Source: UBA10649 sp963842725 (GTDB taxonomy: Bacteria > Actinomycetota > Actinomycetes > S36-B12). From it: DNA of 64,000 nucleotides. The DNA lies in contig CAWJHN010000003.1 in assembly GCA_963842725.1 (NCBI GenBank), positions 186,001-250,000 of the forward strand, in the 5' to 3' direction. The position numbers were made by a program, and so were the translations under genes. Shown piece by piece: positions 46,039 through 54,774 of the stretch. The notes beneath the pieces were generated by a model, which was given only the letters and a program-made list of their open reading frames with translations, did not search any database and was not told the DNA's origin. Numbering within the stretch: position 1 is the stretch's first letter; the number at the start of each line of letters is the position of its first letter.

Positions 46039-46832
46039 AGCAGCTCCCCGATGTCCTCGCTCCAGCGGTTGAAGATGGCGAACCCCGCCCAGAAGGTGGC
46101 CAGCCCGCCGAGCAACAGCGCCAGGATCGACCACGCCGGCGGGGCGACCAGCGAGTACATGACGTCGTGCATGCCCTGCACGTACCACGACATCGGGTTG
46201 AGCTTGATGATCCAGCCCAGCCAGACGTTCTGGCCCTCGACCATGCTGATCGGGTACAGCACCGGCGTCAGGAAGTACAGCGCGCCCAGCACCACGGTGA
46301 CGATGTACATGACGTCGCCGAAGCGGGCGTTCAGAATCGACAGCACGAGACCGATCCCCTGCGCGAACAGGATCGTGCCCAGCAGGATCGGGATGGCGAG
46401 AATCCACGTCCATCCGACGTTGCGCAGGAACAGGAACATGGCGACCAGGACGATCAGCTCGAGCAGGATCTGGATGAGCTGAACGAGCGACGCCCCGATG
46501 ACGGGCGTCCACGCAGGGAACTGCACCTTCTTGAGCAGCTCGCCATTTGACTTCAGCTGCGTCATCGACAGGTTGAGCAGGCTCGAGAAGGCATTCCAGG
46601 TGACCAGGCCGGTGAAGAGGAAGGCGGCGTACGACGAGCCGTTCCCGCTGCCCAGCGGCGGGGCCTCGATGCGGAACACGATGCTGAAGACCGCGGCGAA
46701 GACCACGAGCGTCGCCAGTGGCTGGATGAGCGACCAGGCCCAGCCCAGGACGCTGGCGCGATAGCGAGTCGAGAAGTCGCGGTTCGCGAAGGCCCAGACG
46801 AGGGCGCGCTGGGTGTAGAGGTCGGTCAGCAC
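46035..46832 (-). CDS. wzm: ABC-2 type polysaccharide export permease
   Basis: A 265-residue membrane protein, GTG start 46832 with GGAGG seven bases before. RALVWAFANRDFSTRYRASV and VLGWAWSLIQPLATLVVFAA at the N-terminus, then IQILLELIVLVAMFLFLR and MYIVTVVLGALYFLTPVLYP follow the ABC2_membrane (Wzm/TagG) pattern with about six helices. Together with Wzt it would export the lipid-linked polymer across the cytoplasmic membrane. The TAGTAT -10 box on this strand (46866-46871) is its promoter; it starts a four-gene operon. Confidence 0.94.
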   Translation of the reverse strand: MLTDLYTQRALVWAFANRDFSTRYRASVLGWAWSLIQPLATLVVFAAVFSIVFRIEAPPLGSGNGSSYAAFLFTGLVTWNAFSSLLNLSMTQLKSNGELLKKVQFPAWTPVIGASLVQLIQILLELIVLVAMFLFLRNVGWTWILAIPILLGTILFAQGIGLVLSILNARFGDVMYIVTVVLGALYFLTPVLYPISMVEGQNVWLGWIIKLNPMSWYVQGMHDVMYSLVAPPAWSILALLLGGLATFWAGFAIFNRWSEDIGELL

Positions 46833-46865
46833 GTCCGTCCGCCTCCCTCGTCCATGTCAGGCGCG

Positions 46866-46925
46866 ATACTACCCGGACCCGTGAACGGCGAGGTGAGGCG
46901 AATTGCGCGCCCGCGTGGGTAGCCT
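46866..46925. promoter_or_regulatory. Divergent promoters of wzm operon and Ig-like gene
   Basis: On the minus strand TAGTAT (46866-46871) lies 33 bases before the wzm GTG. On the plus strand TAGCCT (46920-46925) lies before a ribosome site AAGGAGG (46941-46947) and ATG 46952. Both -10 boxes sit in a GGGTAG context, giving a mirror-image arrangement about 50 bases apart. Confidence 0.5.
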
Positions 46926-46951
46926 TCGGATCACGCGATCAAGGAGGCCCC

Positions 46952-48200
46952 ATGTCCCTGCCCACCCGTCGCCCGCGTGGCGCGCGCATCGCCCTCGTGG
47001 CCGTTGTCTCGCTGGGTCTGGCATCCGGCGCAGCGATCGGCGCGGCCCTGCCCGCGGTGGCAGCTCCTTCCTCGTTCATCGCCGCGCCGAACGGCATGGT
47101 CGGCGTGCCCGAGATCATCACGATCAAGGCGCCGTCCGCCGTCGGTCAGGTCGTCACGATCGGACTGCAGCTCGGCCCGGCGGCCGAGACCCTGCAGACG
47201 ACCATCGGCCCGAACGGCTTCGGCGCCGTCACCTGGACGCCGACCGGTGCCGGCGGGTGGACCGTCAGCGGCCTCGGCAGCATCGCCTCGGCCGGCTCCA
47301 CGTCCGTCAGCGTCGCCGCCATGCCGACGGTCACCGTCCTCCTCGCGCAGAACCAGCTCCAGCAGGGGGTCGGCAGCAGCCTCCTGGGTGCCGTCACGGC
47401 TCCCATCGGCGTGCTGGCTCCCACCGGAACGCTCACCCTCTCGACGAGCACCGGGGCCGTACTGTCGACGGCACCGCTCAGCGGGCTCTACGGCGGCACG
47501 ACCGCCACGGCGACCCTGCCGTGGACCCCGTCGACGAGCGGCGACATTCCGGTGCAGGCGTCCTACCAGCCCGCCTCCGGCGGGCAGCTCGCATCGACCA
47601 GCGCCGTCTCGCAGCCGAACGTGGCCGGCAGCAGGCCCACGGTGGCGATGCGCTGGCCCACGAACCTCTACGTCGGCACGACGACCGTGCTGCAGGCAGT
47701 CCTGGGGCAGGGCATGCCCGAGGGCAGCGCGGCCTTCCTGATGGACGGCAAGGGGATCAGCGGGTCGATCGGGACGGTCAACGGCGTGGCGAGCCTGCAG
47801 TGGAGCCCACCGTCCAGCGGCATCCACACCATCGCGGTGAACTACACCGGCAACACGCCCGGATTCAGCGGGTCGTCGTCGCAGGTCGTCAACGTCCTGC
47901 CGGCGCGCACGCGCCGATGTCATCACGGTCGATCCGCCCGGGCAGCCGGCGTGGTCCATCTCCCAGCCGATCGTCATGAACGCCGGCGCGTCGTTCGCAC
48001 TGGCAGGCACCAGCGTCTCGGGGACGACGGTCCTGTTCAGCGAGCAGGGACCCTGCGTGATCGCGGGTGCGACTCTCACGGCGCTCGGCACCGGCCAGTG
48101 CCAGGTCACGGCGCAGTCGCCGGGCAGCGCCAGCCTGACGCCGGGCAGCGCGACCTACACCGTCACGATCCAGAAGCCGCCGAGGAGGCCGAGGCGCTGA
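46952..48200 (+). CDS. Secreted Ig-like repeat protein (single frameshift)
   Basis: Start ATG 46952 has AAGGAGG five bases before. A Sec signal peptide occupies about residues 1-40 (RIALVAVVSLGLASGAAIGA, then an Ala-rich cleavage region). Repeats of about 90 residues follow, each with VGVPEIITIK- or VAMRWPTNLYVGTTTVLQAV-like beta strands and an SGIHTIAVNYTGNTPGF-like segment, as in Ig-like domain repeats. An extra base near 47912 shifts the frame; the continued frame reads DVITVDPPGQPAWSISQPIV, and ends in a basic PPRRPRR tail. No LPXTG was seen. It may bind or be retained in the glycan layer; no enzymatic motif is visible. Confidence 0.78.
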
Positions 48201-48216
48201 GGCAGCGCGACCGCGC

Positions 48217-50097
48217 TCAACGAGCGCCGCGGCCCTTGAACCGGCGCAGCGGAGCAGTCACCTTCCATGATCGCGTCCCGGTGATGAAGTCGAGCTCCTG
48301 CCGCAGCGCCGCTGCCGCCGCCCGGTGGGCGAGCACCTGGGACTGCAGGTCGTCCGAGCGCAGGACGACGAACGAGCGGATGCCCAGGAACCCCTCGATC
48401 GAGTCCGCCGCGTCGACCACGGTCAGCGACACCTGGGCCGGCTGCCCCGCGCGACCGTCACCCAGCGGCAGCGTGATCACCGACCCCAGGTAGACGTCCT
48501 CGCGCACGGGTCCGCCGGGACCGACCGCCTCGATCGTGGCGACACCGGGCATCGACCGCGTCGACACGAGCAGCGTGAGCGATCCGTCGACCGGTCGGGT
48601 GACGCGGAAGTCCGCGCGCCGACCGGGCCGGATCTCGTTGCCCCACGCCTGCGGCGAGCCGAAGGTGCCGACGACGGCCGCGTCGACGACCTCGAAGTCT
48701 CGGTCCCCGCGCGGCTGCCGCAGCATCGGAGTCAGCCCCTCGACCTGCAGGAAGGCCAGGTACTGGTCGGCGTGGCCGGTGTCCGGCGCGGGCTGCCCCA
48801 CGGCCAGCATGTACTCGCGACCCAGTTCGATCGTGGGGTGCACCGGCTCCCTGCCTTCCACTCGGGCCGCCTGCGCGACCGCGTCCTGCATGACCCCGGC
48901 CACGTGCTGCCAGGTGATGGGCTCGGCCCGATCCTCGGCGATCCGCCGCTCGCCGACGCTGCGTGCAACAGGGTCGAGGGCGTGATCCTCGAGCACCCGC
49001 ACGAGATCGTCGAGGTCGTCGGAGCGGAAGTAGGCCGCAAGATCGCGGCCCGCCTCGGGCAGGGACGAGTTCTCCGCGACGACGGCGACCTTGCCGAATG
49101 CGAGGCTCTCCGAGACCGGCAGCCCCCAGCCCTCGTAGCGCGACGGGTACACGGTGAACTCCGCGTGGGCGTAGAAGCGCGCGAGCTCGGCATCGGAGAC
49201 GCTCGTCGACAGGACGCTCAGCTTGCCCGCCAGTCCGGCCGTGTGGACGTACTCGCGCAGGAACTCCCCGGCATGCCAGCCCAGCCGCCCGATGCAGACC
49301 AGGTCGGGGACCTCCTCTGCACCGTGGCGCTCGATGAGCCGCTGCCACGCCCGCAGGGCCAGGATGTGGTTCTTGCGGGCCTCGACGGTGCCGACCAGGA
49401 GCGCGTAGGGCCGCGGCCAGGGCGACTCGCCGACGTCATACTGCGCCGGATCAAGGCCGCACGGCAGTCCCGTGACGCCGCCATCGGGGGCGCGGCTGCC
49501 CCGCGCTGTGCAGTAGGCCGCATAGTCGCGGCGGCTCGACGCCGAGATGGCCGGCACCGACGACGCCGTCTGCGTGATCAGGGCGAGGTAGCGGTCGAAG
49601 AGGCGGTTGACGGCCGCGGTGTGCCCCGTCTCGAGGACCGGAGTCAGGTCGTACAGCAGGTACACGCAGCGGGCGCCCCTCGCGTGCGCATCGCGCGCGG
49701 CCAGCATGAGCGCGTCGTTTATCCACACGGCCCCGAGGAACACCAGAACGGTGCCCGGCGTCATCCGCACCGCGGGCGCATCACGCGCGCGGTCGAGGCA
49801 GGCCGATGCCGCCGCCGCGAGCGCCCGGCGATCGGGAGCCGGGTTCGCCGAGCCGGCGCCCGTGCGGATCAGTGTGGCCGTCTCACCGGCCGTCAGCTCG
49901 ACGAAGGCCCCCCGCGAGCGATCCAGCACGACGGCAGCCGCCCTCCCGTCGAGCGTGCCTGCCGGCGCGTCGAGCATCAGGGGAGCCGTCTCGGCGATGA
50001 CCCGCTGCACCCCGGAGACGGATTCCTGTCGCTGCAGGAACTCGATCAGGTCGGTGACGTCGAGGAGGCTGCGGGGCGCTCCTGCGGGGCTCATCAC
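48217..50097 (-). CDS. GT4-family glycosyltransferase with C-terminal extension
   Basis: A 626-residue protein. GTG 50097 is preceded at six bases by TAGGCT on this strand, a leaderless promoter. The N-terminus LLDVTDLIEFLQRQESVSGV begins the GT-B part; AISASSRRDYAAYCTARGSR, YALLVGTVEARKNHILALRA and YPSRYEGWGLPVSESLAFGK are the retaining-enzyme hallmarks. A C-terminal domain of about 170 residues is beta-rich (RVTRPVDGSLTLLVSTRSMP), and ends with FITGTRSWKVTAPLRRFKGR, matching the SRSWR motif in two other proteins here. Donor unknown. Confidence 0.86.
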   Translation of the reverse strand: MMSPAGAPRSLLDVTDLIEFLQRQESVSGVQRVIAETAPLMLDAPAGTLDGRAAAVVLDRSRGAFVELTAGETATLIRTGAGSANPAPDRRALAAAASACLDRARDAPAVRMTPGTVLVFLGAVWINDALMLAARDAHARGARCVYLLYDLTPVLETGHTAAVNRLFDRYLALITQTASSVPAISASSRRDYAAYCTARGSRAPDGGVTGLPCGLDPAQYDVGESPWPRPYALLVGTVEARKNHILALRAWQRLIERHGAEEVPDLVCIGRLGWHAGEFLREYVHTAGLAGKLSVLSTSVSDAELARFYAHAEFTVYPSRYEGWGLPVSESLAFGKVAVVAENSSLPEAGRDLAAYFRSDDLDDLVRVLEDHALDPVARSVGERRIAEDRAEPITWQHVAGVMQDAVAQAARVEGREPVHPTIELGREYMLAVGQPAPDTGHADQYLAFLQVEGLTPMLRQPRGDRDFEVVDAAVVGTFGSPQAWGNEIRPGRRADFRVTRPVDGSLTLLVSTRSMPGVATIEAVGPGGPVREDVYLGSVITLPLGDGRAGQPAQVSLTVVDAADSIEGFLGIRSFVVLRSDDLQSQVLAHRAAAAALRQELDFITGTRSWKVTAPLRRFKGRGAR

Positions 50098-50103
50098 GGC
50101 CGA

Positions 50104-50109
50104 AGCCTA
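50104..50109 (-). promoter_or_regulatory. Leaderless -10 box TAGGCT for GTG 50097
   Basis: TAGGCT (minus strand) is followed by six bases and the GTG start. It overlaps the first copy of a tandem repeat at 50106-50153. Confidence 0.5.
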
Positions 50110-50153
50110 CGGCCCTGAGGTTGCCGAAACCCTACGGCCCGATAGGTTGACGG
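50106..50153. repeat. Imperfect tandem repeat (two copies) in divergent promoter region
   Basis: CCTACGGCCC occurs at 50106-50115 and again at 50131-50140, each followed within four bases by GGTTGCCG or GGTTGACGG (ending at 50126 and 50153). The unit is about 25 bases. It covers the minus-strand -10 box and the plus-strand TAGGTT (50143-50148), so it may bind a regulator of both genes. Confidence 0.45.
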
Positions 50154-50192
50154 CAGGGGAACGGGGAATGAACCAGGGGGCGTCGGCTCGAC

Positions 50193-50990
50193 ATGTCCGT
50201 TCATCCGTCGTTCCATCCGCATCGGCTCTTCCCCCGCTTCGGCCGACCCGTCGAGATCATCTCGCGCCGGCGCGGCGGGCTGGCACTGGCCGCTCGACTG
50301 GCCGGACCGCTCCTCTTCGACCGTCAGGCCAGCGGCACGGAGAACGCCACAGCAGCAGACCTGCGACGAGTCCGGGTGGCCGTGTGCGGGTTTCCGCGGA
50401 CGGGCACGACCTTCCTTCAGCATGCGGTCGGCGATGCCCTCGGCAACCAGGCTGCCTGCTGGAAGAACCACGACGCCTTCGCGGCGACGACGTTCACGGA
50501 CGCCGGCATCCCGGTCCTCGTCCCGCTGCGGGACCCACTGAGCACCATCGTGTCGTGGAGCCTGTACCACCACGACCCGCCATCGGCCGACCTCATGCGC
50601 AGCCGACTCGCCATCTACCTGGCCTGGCACCGCGAGATCGCCCGCCTGGACCAACGCGCGGGCCTGACCATGCTCGACTTCGAGGAGTTCTGCGCCGACC
50701 CGGGCGACGTGCTGGCGACGGCTCTGGGTCCGTCCGCCGTTCCGTCCCGCGTCACCGAGGACGCCATCGAGCGAACCACCGACCTGGTGCTCGCCGAGAA
50801 CGACGATCGCGACCTCGCCATCAACCATCGCAACGTCCCCGCGCACGAGCGCGACCTCCTGAAGGGTCCCTACCTCGACGCAGTCCGCGGCGATCACGTC
50901 CAGTCGATGCTCGAGCGCGCGAACGACGTGTACCTCGACCTGCTGGATTCGTCCGTTCCGCACTTCCCGACCGTTCACGCGACCCCGTAG
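50193..50990 (+). CDS. PAPS-dependent sulfotransferase-like protein
   Basis: A 265-residue protein starting at ATG 50193. VAVCGFPRTGTTFLQHAVGD has the 5'-phosphosulfate-binding P-loop (66-73), and IPVLVPLRDPLSTIVSWSLY (about 106-125) has the conserved Arg113 and Ser121 of the 3'-phosphate-binding site. These two motifs define the sulfotransferase superfamily. It would put sulfate from PAPS onto a sugar hydroxyl or similar group. The promoter TAGGTT is at 50143-50148. It is followed 29 bases later by the GT-C gene on the same strand. Glycan sulfation is inferred from the locus; its exact acceptor is unknown. Confidence 0.77.
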   Translation: MSVHPSFHPHRLFPRFGRPVEIISRRRGGLALAARLAGPLLFDRQASGTENATAADLRRVRVAVCGFPRTGTTFLQHAVGDALGNQAACWKNHDAFAATTFTDAGIPVLVPLRDPLSTIVSWSLYHHDPPSADLMRSRLAIYLAWHREIARLDQRAGLTMLDFEEFCADPGDVLATALGPSAVPSRVTEDAIERTTDLVLAENDDRDLAINHRNVPAHERDLLKGPYLDAVRGDHVQSMLERANDVYLDLLDSSVPHFPTVHATP

Positions 50991-51007
50991 CGGGCGCTCG
51001 GCGCAAG

Positions 51008-51013
51008 TAGTCT
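51008..51013 (+). promoter_or_regulatory. Leaderless -10 box TAGTCT for GTG 51020
   Basis: TAGTCT ends six bases before GTG 51020, showing the start and a promoter within the sulfotransferase-GT-C gap. Confidence 0.5.
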
Positions 51014-51019
51014 GACCGC

Positions 51020-52735
51020 GTGCAGGACACCGAGCCCGGCCGGCGCTGGCGCAGCCGAGGACTCGACGGCGCGATCGTCCTGCTGCTCAGCGTGCTGGCG
51101 GCAGCGCTGTCCCGGCCATGGAGCGGCTTCAACTCGCCGGACTCGGAGTTCTACGCCTCGTTAGCGCTGTTCGGAGACGAGGTCGCCGCCCGGTCGATCG
51201 ATCCGGCCTACACCTGGACCCGGCTGGGCTACATCGCCCCGGTCCGCCTCCTGACCTCGGCGCTCGGTCCGTGGGCCGGCTTCGCGCTGTGGCGGCTGGT
51301 GCTGATCGTCGTCATCGTCGCGGCCCTCTACTGGATCGTCCGGCAGGCGAGCACCCGCGAGCTGGCGGTGATCATCGCCGGGCTCGGCTCGCTCAACACC
51401 ATGGTGCTGAGCTATGTGGGCAACCCCTACCTGACGGGCACGATCATCGCCGCCACGATGCTCCTGCTCGCCCTCGCGACGTGGGGGAGCCTCGGCAGCC
51501 CGCGTCGACCCTGGTTGCCGCCCGCGCTGTCCGGCCTCGTCGCCGGGTGGCTCGTCATGCTGAACCCCTACGCCCTGCTGCTCGGCATGACGATGTGGAT
51601 CGGCGTGCGCCTGGTCGGCGTCGTCGTAGCCGCGTCGGGGAGATGGCGGGCGCTGGGCCGGGACGCGCTGGCCGGTGTCGCCGGCTTCGCCGCGGCGTTC
51701 GGCCTCCTCCTGGCAGCCGGACTCGCCATCTTCCCCGGGCGGAACTGGTTCCAGACCTACCTCGCCTGGAACGCCCAGCTGGACTATGCGAGCTTCGTCG
51801 GCGATCCGGATGTCTGGCAGCGCGATGTGGCCCTGCTCGTGCCGGTGGCATCCGTGCTGGTGGCCGTCATCGCGGTGATCACGACCCGGGCGGGCAGGTA
51901 CGCGGTCGCCGCCCTGGTCATCGCGGTGACCGGCCTCGCGTTCACCTGGGGGTACGTCCGACTCGTTCCCGGCCCATGGCTGGAGGCGCCGCACTACGTC
52001 GCCAAGCTGTGGAGCGGCGCCCTGATCTCCCTCGCCCTCGCCTTCGCGTCGATGGTCGGCCGGCGACGCCTCGGGCCGCCGGCCTGGGCAGCGACCGCCG
52101 CCGCCGTTCCCTTCGTGCTGTGGGCGGGTCGATGGGATGCGACCATCACCGTTCCCCAGGGACTGCTCGTCCTCGTCGTCGTCGTCGCCACGGCGGCCCT
52201 AGCCGCGGTGGTGCTGCGCACCGGACCGGCCCGGGTCGGGGCGGTCGGCCTGGTGCTCGCCATCGGGGTCACGGCGATCGGCGCCCAGGTGCTGCAGAAC
52301 GGCCGGGGACTGCTCGGCATCTACGGTCAGTACCCCTTCCGGGCCGCCTACGTGGACTTCGACTACGAGCTGCTCATGCGGTCCAAGGTGGCCGCCGAGG
52401 AGTGGGTCCTGTCGCATACGACCACCGACGACACCGTCGGCATCTGGACCGACGTAGACCGCCTCACCTCCGCGATCGCGGCCATGCAGCTGTGGGGCGC
52501 CTACAACAACGTGTCCGGGTCTGCCCGTCTCACCGCCGCCGAAGCGGAGCGGCTCGAAGAGCTCCGGCCGTCAGCCATCGCTATGTACGCACCCGAGCGC
52601 GAGCAGATCGACGCCTTCTGGTCGAGCCTGCCGGTGTGGTCGCTGCCCTCGGAGCCGGAGTGCACCACGGTTCCGTACCTGGGGATCGGGTCACCGGTGG
52701 CGCACGTCTGCATCACGCACCTCACCTGGCAGTAG
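51020..52735 (+). CDS. GT-C-like polytopic membrane protein
   Basis: A 571-residue protein with about eleven helices. Its first loop reads GFNSPDSEFYASLALFGDEV, containing the Asp-x-Glu pair of GT-C enzymes, then TWTRLGYIAPVRLL. TMVLSYVGNPYLTGTIIAAT and LVMLNPYALLLGMTMWIGVR follow. The C-terminal ~130 residues are soluble, extracytoplasmic, with two cysteines. The overall shape is close to the other GT-C-like proteins in the window (23034-24797, 34172-35761, 57655-59631). It is a plausible donor-lipid-dependent glycosyltransferase; the substrate is unknown. Confidence 0.78.
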   Translation: MQDTEPGRRWRSRGLDGAIVLLLSVLAAALSRPWSGFNSPDSEFYASLALFGDEVAARSIDPAYTWTRLGYIAPVRLLTSALGPWAGFALWRLVLIVVIVAALYWIVRQASTRELAVIIAGLGSLNTMVLSYVGNPYLTGTIIAATMLLLALATWGSLGSPRRPWLPPALSGLVAGWLVMLNPYALLLGMTMWIGVRLVGVVVAASGRWRALGRDALAGVAGFAAAFGLLLAAGLAIFPGRNWFQTYLAWNAQLDYASFVGDPDVWQRDVALLVPVASVLVAVIAVITTRAGRYAVAALVIAVTGLAFTWGYVRLVPGPWLEAPHYVAKLWSGALISLALAFASMVGRRRLGPPAWAATAAAVPFVLWAGRWDATITVPQGLLVLVVVVATAALAAVVLRTGPARVGAVGLVLAIGVTAIGAQVLQNGRGLLGIYGQYPFRAAYVDFDYELLMRSKVAAEEWVLSHTTTDDTVGIWTDVDRLTSAIAAMQLWGAYNNVSGSARLTAAEAERLEELRPSAIAMYAPEREQIDAFWSSLPVWSLPSEPECTTVPYLGIGSPVAHVCITHLTWQ

Positions 52736-52765
52736 AGCGCTCGTCCCGGGCTGTCGGACGAGCGG

Positions 52766-53605
52766 TCACAGGAGGTTGCGGACCAGCCGCAGGCCGGACA
52801 GCTCGGGCCGCGTGGCGGTGGTGGCCAGCGGAGCCAGATCGCGGCGGATGTCGCGCAGCTTGGCAAGGCTGGGACCCACGCTGCCCAGTGCGACCCCGAC
52901 TCGCGACAGCGGCGAGCGGTGCAGGTTGCCCGGATCGAGGCCGACCTCCTGGTGTGCCGAGACCCGGTAGTCGATCACGACCGTGTCGTCGACCAGCATC
53001 GCCTCGCGCGACGTGGCCACCAGGCTCCACCAGCGGTCGTGCAGCCACCCCGGCGGGATGCCGAGGCCGGTGAAGGCGGCGGGCCGCACCGCACTCGCGC
53101 CACCGGTGGCGATCATGTGCCGCAGTGCGATCCGCATCCTGGCGTCCGCGGGCAACGTGTCGAACCCCGCGGGAACCGGGAACGCGTCGCGCAGCCGTCC
53201 CCCGGTCGGCAGTCCGTCCTCGTCGACGATCCGCCCGTCGGACGCCACCATGGATGCCTTCGACGACCGCTCGAGCACGGCAACCTGGTGCGCGACTCGG
53301 GTGGGCAGCCACACGTCGTCGTGGTCGCCCAGGACCACGACGTCGACGTCCGCGCACGCTCTCAGTCCCTGCTGGAAGTTGTGCGCGATACGGCTGATGC
53401 GGTCCAGGCGCCCGGCGGTCGACGGCAGCACTGTCGCGTGCTGGCCGACCAGGTCGGCGATGATGGCCGGGGTCCCGTCGGTGGACCCGTCGTCGACGAT
53501 CACGATGCGCTCGGGCGGACGGCTCTGGTCGCGCACGGCGGCCAGCGTCGCCTCGATCCACCGGCGCGAGTCGTGCGTCACGAGCAGCGCCGCGACGCGG
53601 CTCAA
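52766..53605 (-). CDS. GT2-family glycosyltransferase
   Basis: A 279-residue protein beginning SRVAALLVTHDSRRWIEATL from a TTG start at 53605; TTGA overlaps the stop of the upstream GT gene. IVIVDDGSTDGTPAII, ADVDVVVLGDHDDVWLPTR (DHDD form of DxD), and a GASAVRPAAF segment follow. It is a GT-A inverting enzyme of the O-antigen type. Coupled with the DUF1972 rhamnosyltransferase, it probably extends the same chain. Confidence 0.87.
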   Translation of the reverse strand: MSRVAALLVTHDSRRWIEATLAAVRDQSRPPERIVIVDDGSTDGTPAIIADLVGQHATVLPSTAGRLDRISRIAHNFQQGLRACADVDVVVLGDHDDVWLPTRVAHQVAVLERSSKASMVASDGRIVDEDGLPTGGRLRDAFPVPAGFDTLPADARMRIALRHMIATGGASAVRPAAFTGLGIPPGWLHDRWWSLVATSREAMLVDDTVVIDYRVSAHQEVGLDPGNLHRSPLSRVGVALGSVGPSLAKLRDIRRDLAPLATTATRPELSGLRLVRNLL

Positions 53606-54714
53606 CGCCGGGTCCTGCCGGTGACAAGACGCTGGATCAGCTCCTCGTACTTGTCCGTCACCGAATCCCACTGGTAGACCTCGGAGATGCGGTCCCGGCC
53701 GCGGTCGCTGAACTCGCGCAGCCGCTCCGACTCCGCGCCACTGGCGACGGAATCCAGCAGGGCCGTGAGCGCGTCGGCATCGGACCAGAAGAGCGCCCCG
53801 TCATCGGTCACCTCTCGGTTGAACTCCACGTCGTACGCGAGGACCGGTGCACCGGCGCCCATGGCCCGCAGCAGGGACGGGTTCGTGCCGCCGACGGAAT
53901 GGCCGTGGATGTAGGTCACGGCATTGCCGTACAGCTGGTCGAGCAGGTCCTGGTCGTAGATGCCGCCGAGGAACCGGATGCGCGGGTCTCCCGCCGCGGC
54001 CTCGCGGACGCTGTCGACGTACCACTGGCTGTAGGGAGCGCTGCCCACGACCAGGAGCGGCCGGGTCTCCCGGCTGCCTCGGTAGGCGTGGACGGCGTCG
54101 AGGACGTGGTTCTCCGGCTCGAGGCGGGCCACGATCAGGTGGTACTCGTGCGCCGCGGCGCCGATCTCGTCCAGCCGGTCCCCGGCGGGGTGGATGACGC
54201 TGGCTCCGTAGGGGATCACGACGCAGTCCCGGCCGTACGACTGCTTCACGTAGTCGGCGATGGCCTGTGCGTCGGCGATGACCTCCTGGCCCCAGCGGAT
54301 CGACGCCGCCTCGGCCCACCGGTAGTACCGCGCCCCCGCGCCGCGCCACTTCTCCCGACGGGACTCGAGTCCGTCGAGGTGGATCGCCGTCGGGATGCCC
54401 GCCATCGCCAGGGGTCGAAGCAGGGGCGCGTTGCCGGCGTTCAGCAGCAGGACCACATCGGGATGGCCTCTGACGATGGCATGCGCGGTGCTGAGGGCGG
54501 TGTGGGAGAGGGTCTCGGTCATGCGGTGGCGGATGGCCGGGGCGTTCACCAGGCGCATGCCCTCGTAGCGCGTCATCCGCTGTCCGGGGTTGCGGCAGTA
54601 GACCGTGACGTCGTACCCACGGGTGACCAGGCGCTTGCCGATCTCCTCGACCGCCGTCTCGAAGCCACCGTAGAGAGCGGGCACGCCGCGCGTGCCCATC
54701 AGGGTGACCTTCAC
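53602..54714 (-). CDS. DUF1972/GT4 rhamnosyltransferase-like
   Basis: A 370-residue protein with GTG start 54714, six bases after TACGGT (54721-54726 on this strand). KVTLMGTRGVPALYGGFETA at the N-terminus is the DUF1972 hallmark. VYCRNPGQRMTRYEGMRLVN, IPTAIHLDGLESRREKWRGA, YGRDCVVIPYGASVIHPAGD and YIHGHSVGGTNPSLLRAMGA follow. This architecture occurs in RgpA-like and WsaD-like rhamnosyltransferases, which transfer rhamnose to a lipid-linked primer. The downstream GT2 is coupled to it. rmlC is divergent, 60 bases away, which suits rhamnose. Confidence 0.9.
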   Translation of the reverse strand: MKVTLMGTRGVPALYGGFETAVEEIGKRLVTRGYDVTVYCRNPGQRMTRYEGMRLVNAPAIRHRMTETLSHTALSTAHAIVRGHPDVVLLLNAGNAPLLRPLAMAGIPTAIHLDGLESRREKWRGAGARYYRWAEAASIRWGQEVIADAQAIADYVKQSYGRDCVVIPYGASVIHPAGDRLDEIGAAAHEYHLIVARLEPENHVLDAVHAYRGSRETRPLLVVGSAPYSQWYVDSVREAAAGDPRIRFLGGIYDQDLLDQLYGNAVTYIHGHSVGGTNPSLLRAMGAGAPVLAYDVEFNREVTDDGALFWSDADALTALLDSVASGAESERLREFSDRGRDRISEVYQWDSVTDKYEELIQRLVTGRTRR

Positions 54715-54720
54715 GCGCCA

Positions 54721-54726
54721 ACCGTA
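54721..54726 (-). promoter_or_regulatory. Leaderless -10 box TACGGT for GTG 54714
   Basis: On the minus strand TACGGT ends six bases before the GTG of the DUF1972 gene. Confidence 0.5.
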
Positions 54727-54761
54727 CTCGCGGCCGGACGGGCGGGACCCCGCTCGGCTGA

Positions 54762-54767
54762 TAGCCT
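54762..54767 (+). promoter_or_regulatory. Leaderless -10 box TAGCCT for rmlC
   Basis: TAGCCT ends seven bases before GTG 54775. This box and the minus-strand TACGGT 36 bases away form a compact divergent promoter pair. Confidence 0.5.
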
Positions 54768-54774
54768 CGCGCCC

